In this document: piece by piece, positions 57,344 to 64,000 of the stretch
Layout of the letters: the number at the start of each line of letters is the position of its first letter
Numbering within the stretch: the first letter of the stretch is position 1
Origin: Manihot esculenta
Lineage: Eukaryota > Streptophyta > Magnoliopsida > Malpighiales > Euphorbiaceae
DNA length: 64,000 bases
Assembly: GCF_001659605.2 (NCBI RefSeq)
Contig: NC_035169.2
Span: 8,403,610-8,467,609, forward strand
Reading direction: 5' to 3'
Notes under the pieces: generated by a model
Told to the model about the DNA's origin: nothing
Databases searched by the model: none
What the model saw: only the letters and a program-made list of their open reading frames with translations
Program-made: the position numbers and the translations under genes

Positions 57344-57591
57344 TTGAGTGCCTCTTTACCCACTCATTAATTATTCCATAATTTATGAGGAGGTAAACTT
57401 CGAGATCCCAATTATTACTGCGTGACTCTAGGGGAGTTCTATCAAAACGTCATTTCTTTACCTTTTTCCATTTCAAACTTGTGCTCTTACTTTCGCTCAT
57501 TGCTCTGTATTTTTTGCTGCTTCTGCTATCTTGCTCTTTCTCTTCTTTGTAATTCTCAAATTTTCAATCCGAGGTACGTCTCGCTCCTCTC

Positions 57592-59843
57592 ATGGCTTTT
57601 ATTAAGATTCCTAAAGTAGTTGGTCTGGTGTCTTCTGTCACTCCTTCTTTCTCTCACTATTTTCCTGCGATTTCTCTAATACCACCATCTTCTCTTACCT
57701 AATAAATAAATAGTTCTCCCTAACCCACCGTCGAAAGGCCTGGTAAATGCTCAGCAAGGGCATAACTTAGTCTTTTTCGTAAAGCAACACGAGTTCGGTC
57801 TTACTTTTCCGTTTACCCCCTTCTTAATCGAGATCTTCCATCACTTTGAAGTGACTCCTGAATGTTATCTCCTAACTCCATCTTGTTTATATGTTGTTTT
57901 GAGTCTATTTGCTTATTCTGGGGTTTTGCCCCTCCTCTCAAGTTGTTCTGCACCTTCTTCTATTTAGTCAAATCTAACCACGAGTTCTATTATTTTGGCC
58001 CTTGAGTTGGGTTGTCAATATTTACAGGATACAAGAATTCCATAAAGGGTTGGGTAAAATATTTTGTTATTACCGAGCTAAAGGAGAGTTCAGGAATCAA
58101 CTGGGACATCGACCTCTCCTGGGGGGATATTCCTCAGGGTTGTAATGACTTCCTTAAGTTAACCCTAATTGACCAAATTTTCCTTCTCCGATTGACTTTT
58201 GTAAAGAAGAAATACGATGTCGAGAAATGCATATTCATGTCTAACTTACGAAATTGCCAGGAAGCTGGTATTTTTTATTTTTTCCCCTTTATATTCTTCT
58301 TTTTTTATTTTGAGCTCTAACTGAACTAATATTTCCTTTTCAGCTTTCGGTGTGCCAATGGATACCATCAAACTTTCTAAGAACTTCACTTTGTCTAGGA
58401 AAAGTATGAAGGAGACTTTGGCCACTTTCAAGGCCAACAAGTCTATCACTGATATGAATCGAGAGGTTTTCCAGGCTATAGCTCCCACATCGTCAGCTTG
58501 TCACTCTACTCCTACCCCCACACCTTTTCTGGCTTCGGTGTCAGTGTCGGGGGATTCTCGCTCCATAGCCTACAGGACGTTAGTTCCACTTAAGGCACCG
58601 GCCTCTTCTAAAGCTCCACCCACTTCAAAGGAGGTCCCTAAGAAACCCATCGTGGTTAGCGAGTCAACTGACAGTGGCTCGGAGGAGGGTACTAGGTTTA
58701 CCCTCTTGGATGTCCCTCCCCTTAAAGCTATGGGTGCCATTACTGTTGAGGGCAGGGCTGCTAAATGTGCCAGGACTTCAGAAACCTCAAGGGTAGCCCC
58801 TTCTTCTCCTGTTGGTAAGGGGAAAAAGGTGGTGGAGAATTTATCTTCTATCCTAGACAATGAGCTATTGAACGCTGCCAAGGTGACTGTTGAGTCAATG
58901 CTTGCCTCCGTGGCCGAGATGCTATGTGGTAGGATGTTTGGAGGGGTCCCAGATGCTTTCGAATCCTACTTTCTAGCCCTTGTTAGCCATTTGGCCTATG
59001 CCACCAAATAGCATGTTGTCTTCAGCTTGCCTTCTATAGAGGCCTTTGGGGACGGTCTGAGGGAGATGTTCCTCATGGTAAATTTTTTATGCTTCTTGAT
59101 AGCGTTTTTGAGTTTCTGATTTTTCTAATTTTGTTTCTTCTTTTCTATAGCATTCCTTTGGCATGTTCATGGAGATCGATGCTCAAAATCGATCTCTTTA
59201 GAGCTCCATGGACCGACGTATTGAGGAGGCACGCCGGGATGAAAATATTATTGCTATGGGTGAGGCCCATGGGCATATCATTGAATTTCAGGGGCAGATT
59301 GAAGGCCTCACCAAGCAATTAGGGGAGATGAGGGAGGAGGTTTCCAAGTATTCTCGATGGGCTTTTGCAGCTGAGTCTCAGCAAGATGAAGCCCTTGCAC
59401 AGCTATCTATTTTGGAGGAGACTCGCCGTCAGTGCGATGAGGCCTTAGCTCGTGCTACTATCATTCAGCAGGATCTTAACAAGTACATCGACGACCTAAA
59501 GGGCATGACCTCAGCGGTAGAAGAGTCTTGACTTCAGCAAAAGCAACTCCTCCAAGAGATTGTTGCCCTGGAGGAGAGGTGTGCTTCCTTACTGAAGGTT
59601 GTCAGGGCTGCCGAGGATAAGGTTCAGCAGGCCTACGAAGCGCGGCTGCAGGAGTACAAGGACTCCACGGAGCTGAGGGAGAGGATTTAGCAGGCCTGCG
59701 AAGCACAGTTGCAAGAGTACAAGGACTCGACGGAGCTGAAAGAGAAGATTTACAAAGAGGCCTTTCGTATGTTTGCTTCAGGCTTCAACTAGAGCCTCAA
59801 GGCTACTCGTAATGCCCCTTTCACTTCGTTACCTGATTTATGA
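57592..59843 (+). pseudogene. Antisense gene of element C, three exons
   Basis: ATG at 57592. Exon 1 ends at 58267; intron 1 is 58268-58343 (76 bp, GT-AG); exon 2 is 58344-59077; intron 2 is 59078-59150 (73 bp, GT-AG); exon 3 runs to about 59843, with AATAAA near 60040. Exon 1 encodes the putative gypsy-type transposon domain (FPFTPFLIEIFHHF-like block with frame breaks, then LTFVKKKYDVEKCIFMSNL). Exon 2 encodes MDTIKLSKNFTLSRKSMKET then a Ser/Pro-rich segment. Exon 3 encodes a long coiled coil (MDRRIEEARRDENIIAMGEA ... EETRRQCDEALARATIIQQD). Some stops are present. Function unknown. Confidence 0.7.
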
Positions 59844-60439
59844 GCTCCTGAACTCGATTGTGATGGTGAGGAGGTCTACTATGGAGAGGATGATAACCCT
59901 CTTCCTAAGAACCCCCCCTTCTTTTCTCCCTGCACAGTAGAAGGGAAATCTTATAAACGATTTAGTTGGCTCTGCTTCCCTTTCCCTTGCTGCTTCTGTA
60001 ACACACTCAAATGGTGTAGGGAAGCAATAAGTCAATTAATAAATTTTTTTAGCCTCTTTGTTATTTTCAATCCGTTTGGTTGTTTTATTTTTCCTATCTA
60101 TTTGAATTGTATTTGTCTTCTCATACTTAGGTTATTTTTGCATATATTGTCTGTGAACAATGTCGGGCTGCTCGTTTGATACTTTGCTTGTAAAAACATC
60201 TAACTTATTGCATTTTGACTTCTATTTTTTCAATGTCTTGGTTTTTCATGCCTCCTACCTCTCTGGACTTTTTATAAGGCCAAGTTGTGAGTTCTTTCTC
60301 CAGGCTGATTTAGCATTAGGGGCTAGTTGTTTAAGGTCAACGTTCTTTGCGATTGCCCCTAGTTTTCATATGGCTCCTTGTCTTGGTTCATAGTGTTCTA
60401 AGGTTTTATTTTTACCTTACTTGTAATTCGATATTCATG

Positions 60440-60610
60440 GTATCGGGTCTATTTCTGAGGTCAGCACCTAGCCTTAATTTTATTTTTGTTTGGCATTGGG
60501 GTTACTGAGGTCCATTTTTAAGGTCGACACATTGCCTTGGTTTTATTTCTAGTTGGGCATTGGGGTGCCGAGGTCCATTTTTGAGGTTGGCACCTTGCCT
60601 TAGTTTTATT
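60440..60610. repeat. Degenerate about 60-bp tandem repeats in element C
   Basis: Three units of a GGGGTGCCGAGGTCCATTTT / GAGGTTGGCACCTTGCCTTA pattern; counterpart of 20031-20400. Confidence 0.65.
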
Positions 60611-60659
60611 TCTTTTGGCTTTATTTGGGTCTTCACTTCGTCAACTAGGCTTTGTGGTG

Positions 60660-61110
60660 CTGATGGTCATCGGGGTCTTCACTTCCTTATCTCGGCTTTG
60701 TAGTGCTGATGATATATTTCTGAGACCGGTCACCCACCTCATTGGGGTCTTAACTTTCTCAACTCGGCTTTATGGTATCTGTAGTCTATTTTTGAGACCA
60801 GTCACCTACCTCATTAGGATCTTTTTCCCTCAACTCAGCTTTGTGATGCTGGCGGTCTATTTTTGAGACCGGTCACCTACCTCATTGGGTCTTCTTTCCC
60901 TCAAATTGGCTTTGTGGTGACACCGGTCTACTTTCGAGATCGGTCACCTACCTCATTGGGGTCTTCTTTCCCTCAACTAAGCTTTGTGGTGTCAGTGGTC
61001 TATTTTCGAGATCGATCACCCACCTCATTGGGGTCTTCTTTCCCTCAACTCAGCTTTGTGGTGCCAACGGTCTATTTTCAATATTGGTCACCCACCTTAT
61101 TGGGTCTTCT
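60660..61110. repeat. Tandem array, about 72-bp units, in element C
   Basis: TCACCCACCTCATTGGGGTC-type block at 60730, 60802, 60873, 60944, 61016 and about 61087: spacing 71-72 bp. The same unit length and motif as element A's array, but with diverged unit sequence. Confidence 0.85.
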
Positions 61111-61239
61111 TTGCTTGTCAAAAGTTTTTGAGAGTAGAAAAGAGGATTTTACTCATATTTTTGATATAACAGCTACATTGTACATTTTATTGAAAATACA
61201 TATTCAAATGCTGGATATTCTAAGCGTGAGACTCTGGAT

Positions 61240-62640
61240 TCTCTTATAGATCTTTGATTTTGTATACTCCTGGTCTTATGACTTTGGTGACCCTAAACAA
61301 TCCTTCCCAAGTTGGTGCTAGCTTTTCCACAGCAGCCCTTTTTCCCGTGGCTTCTAGTATTCTTAGGACTAAACCTCCAACTTTCAAATTCCTCTCACGA
61401 ACTTTTTGGTTGTAGTATCGAGCTGCTTTCCACTGATAGGCTGTTGTTCACACTTGTGCTTCATCTCTAATTTCCTCTAGGGCATCTAGGTTACTCCTCA
61501 GTTTCTCCCTATTGAGGTCTTCATCATTAAATTGAACCTGATGTGTAGGGATTTGCAATTCTATGGGGATCACAGCTTCTGTTCCAAATGCTAGTGTGAA
61601 CAGGGTGTCTCCCGTTGGAGTTCAAGGTGTAGTCCGAAATGCCCATAGAATACTATGCAGCTCGAATGTCCAATTCTTCTTAGCACTGTCTAATTGTTTC
61701 TTCAGCCCTTGCAAAATAGCCCAATTTGTCACCTTGGTCTAGCCATTTGTCCGCAGATGAGCTACTAACGAAAACTTATGCTAGATACCATATTTCTCAT
61801 AAAATTTTTAAAGGAGCTGCAGTCGAACTAGTTTCCATTATTTGAGATGAGCATCTTGGGTATCCCAAACCGACAAATGATATTGCCCCACACAAAATTT
61901 ATCACTTTTCGAGCTGTGATGGTGGGAACGGCCTTTACCTCGGGCCACTTGGAGAAATATTTTACGACTATTATTAAAAACTTCTTTTGCCCCACAGTCT
62001 TAAGGAAAGGACCCAAGATACTATTCCTCATTGCGAGAACGTCCATGGACTTGATATGCTTGACTATAGTGCGGCTGACATGTTGATTGCATTGGTAAAC
62101 CTTTGACAGACATCACACTTCTTCACAAATTCTCCAGCTTCTTTTTTTGTTGTTGGCTAGTAATATCCTTGCCAAAAAATCTTATTTGCCAATGTGGTTG
62201 CTCTTTCATGAACTCCGCAGACCCCTTGGTGTACTTCCTGAATTATCCTAAATGCCTCTTTCGGCTTTACACACCTTAGCCACGGGCTAGATTTTCTTCT
62301 CCGATACAGAGTTCCTCTCAGTGTCTGATAGTTGGCGGCTCTAGCCGCGATTTTTCAACCCTCTGCTTTATTTTCTGGCAATTTTTTGATTTTGAGATAC
62401 TCAAGGTATGGGGTCATCGAGCTTCGTTCTTCATCAACTTGCATAATTGAGGCTGGCTTTTTAAAAGTAGGAACGTTGATTTGCTATACATACACCTCGT
62501 CTAGGAGTTGCTCTAGCTCTTCTACTGATAGTTTGCTAAGCAGATTTACTTCTTCATTTTCCTTCTAAGGTATTCATCTGTATTCAACTATAATCCCTTG
62601 CTCACCGAGCTCGGCTTCTAGGGCTCATACTTTAGCTAAG
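61240..62640 (-). pseudogene. Integrase remnant of element C
   Basis: Minus strand; 62046-61828 reads MDVLAMRNSILGPFLKTVGQ, then KYFSKWPEVKAVPTITARKV, FVWGNIICRFGIPKMLISNN, where the catalytic Asp of the usual SDN/SDNG block is an Asn. The zinc-binding part lies at about 62580-62100 with frame breaks. Confidence 0.75.
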
Positions 62641-63600
62641 TACTTTTGCATAATTGGGTCCTTCGCTTGGTATGCCCCTGTTATTTGGTTCACCACCAGT
62701 TGTGAATTGTTGTTTATTCTGAGCTCAGTTTCCCCCACTTCTAAGGCTATTTACATCCCATTTATAAGAGCTTTGTACTTGGTCATGTTATTAGACGCTG
62801 GAAACCCAAAGCGCAAGGCATAAAATACTTTGAATTCATCAGGTCCTTTCAGAAGGATTCTTGCCCCATTACCTGTAGAACTTGATGCCCCATCTACAAA
62901 TAGATTCTATATGAATTCATGCATGAGTCTTCTCTCTGCCCTTTTTTCCTCTGATCCCGGTAAGGCGTTACTTTGTTCTTTCTCGACCATGCTGAAGGAG
63001 CATTCAACTATGAATTTGGCCAATGCTTGCGCTTTAATTGCTGTTCGAGATCGGTAGGTGAGGCAGTACATACTGATCTCTATCGACCATGCTAACATCC
63101 ACCCTGAAGTTTCAAGCCTATGTAAGAGCTTTTTCAAAGGCTGATCAATAATCACAACTCCTTGATGATCTTCCAAATACATTCTGAATTTCCTTACTAC
63201 TAACAACAAAGCGAATGCCAACTTCTCTATGTTCATATGCCTGACCTCGGCATCCTTAAGTACCTTGCTGACATAGAAGACTGGCTTCTGGATCCTTACT
63301 TATTCCCTTACCAGCATGACACTCACTGCCTGTTATGATGCAGCTAAGTAAATTAATAGCTCTTCCCCTGTCAAGGGACTGCTAAGCACATGTGGGGAGT
63401 TGAGATATTCCTTAAGGCTCTTGAAGGCTTCTTGACAATCCTATGACCATTCAAAATTTGGGACTTTCCTTAACTTCTTGAAAAAGGGTAGGCATCTCTC
63501 TGCAGACCTGGACATGAACCTTTTAAGTGCTACTACTCTTCCCGTGAGCCTTTGTACATCTCTTACGCAATTCGACTCAGGCATGTTCAATATGGCTTCT
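62640..63600 (-). pseudogene. RT connection and RNase H remnant of element C
   Basis: Minus strand: CVRDVQRLTGRVVALKRFMS (about 63570), MNIEKLAFALLLVVRKFRMY (63236) and EDHQGVVIIDQPLKKLLHRL, then RNase H-type sequence to about 62640. Parallel to element A; stops present. Confidence 0.75.
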
Positions 63601-64000
63601 ACCTTTGCCAGGTTTAGCTCTATGACCTTTTCATCAACTCTGACAGGGTAGTGGGGAGCTTTCTGCACAGCTCCAAAAAATTCTGGGGAGGTTGTGCCCT
63701 TCTTGTGGCTTCTACTGCTCTCCCTTCATCCAACTTAAGTATGTGCAAAGTTTCAGAGTTGAAACTAGCAACATACTCTCTCAGGGATTCATTCCTCCTT
63801 TGTCGGACTGTCTCTAAATAGCTCATCTTTCTCTCCACAGGAACCTCGACAATAAATTTGCTGATAAGTACGTTGGCTAGGTCTATGAAGTTCCTAATGC
63901 TCCCCGACTCCAGGCTGTTGAACCATACCTGGGCTGATCCTATCAAGGTGGTTGGAAAGACCTTACACATCATGGCATCCGAGTGAGTCTGCAACTCCAT
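63600..64000 (-). pseudogene. Gag (capsid) remnant of element C, fused to RT
   Basis: Minus strand, open to the window edge: MELQTHSDAMMCKVFPTTLI, GSAQVWFNSLESGSIRNFID, then YLETVRQRRNESLREYVASF. This is the Retrotrans_gag-type capsid helix region of plant gypsy elements (AxxWFxxLxxxSIxxF). It runs into PTTLSELMKRS and then joins RT sequence at about 63600. The nucleocapsid zinc knuckle, protease and most of RT are absent. Confidence 0.8.

Larger units (their letters stand above)
56880..64000 (-). mobile_element. Tat-lineage Ty3/gypsy element C (right end outside the window)
   Basis: Left LTR at 56880-57343; then the plus-strand antisense gene, tandem arrays, and on the minus strand integrase, RNase H, RT and gag up to the right edge. 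Layout and sequence parallel element A, but without the nested LTR and the 899-bp duplication. Gag is joined directly to the end of RT at about 63600, so protease and most of RT are deleted. Stops and frameshifts are frequent. Confidence 0.9.

Overview
The window is nuclear DNA of a flowering plant, almost certainly a eudicot. It holds intron-bearing genes with plant-specific products (a GIR1-type EAR repressor, a plant SR-like protein, an SDR110C-type dehydrogenase), very AT-rich intergenic DNA, and Ty1/copia, Ty3/gypsy, TRIM and hAT-type mobile elements with clear target-site duplications (TSDs). A tree or shrub of the Euphorbiaceae (cassava/rubber-tree type) would fit the repeat style, but that is an impression and not a demonstrated assignment. 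No rRNA, tRNA, CRISPR or bacterial signal was seen.

Layout. 1-2597: two nested LTRs of one gypsy family in opposite orientation. 3430-6382: an SR-like RRM/zinc-knuckle gene (+) with a leader intron. 6855-7101: a TRIM element. 8647-8949: a decayed RRM relic. 11918-12372: a GIR1-like gene (-) with a 100-bp leader intron and a strong foldback in its 3' flank. 16435-30783: two neighbouring Tat-lineage Ty3/gypsy elements (A and B) whose gag/pol lies on the minus strand and whose extra antisense gene lies on the plus strand; A also carries a nested solo LTR of the 45122 family. 32438-34075: two decayed solo LTRs related to A/B. 34-39 kb: AT-rich DNA with an old LTR pair and a hAT-type MITE. 39880-44266: an old gag-less copia element interrupted by a second MITE. 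45122-49800: a very young gypsy element made almost entirely of its two 2.2-kb LTRs. 51008-51166: a possible secreted-peptide exon (-). 51774-52211: ribosomal protein eS17 (-) with telo-box and site II-like promoter elements. 54777-55735: a two-exon short-chain dehydrogenase (-). 56880-64000: a third Tat element (C), running off the right edge.

How the parts relate. The host genes are unrelated housekeeping or regulatory loci separated by retroelement blocks. The most unusual structure is in the retroelements. All three Tat copies have lost parts of gag/pol but keep the plus-strand antisense gene. In A and C that gene has three exons with two short GT-AG introns at the same places; B keeps intron 1 and the donor of intron 2. 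The 45122-49800 element has essentially identical LTRs, a perfect TSD, a PBS and a PPT, yet only 208 bp between the LTRs. Its LTR carries nine copies of a 13-bp inverted repeat with constant arms and a free centre, a TATA box, and a splice donor/acceptor pair that recurs in related LTRs. All calls come from reading the sequence; no database search was run.
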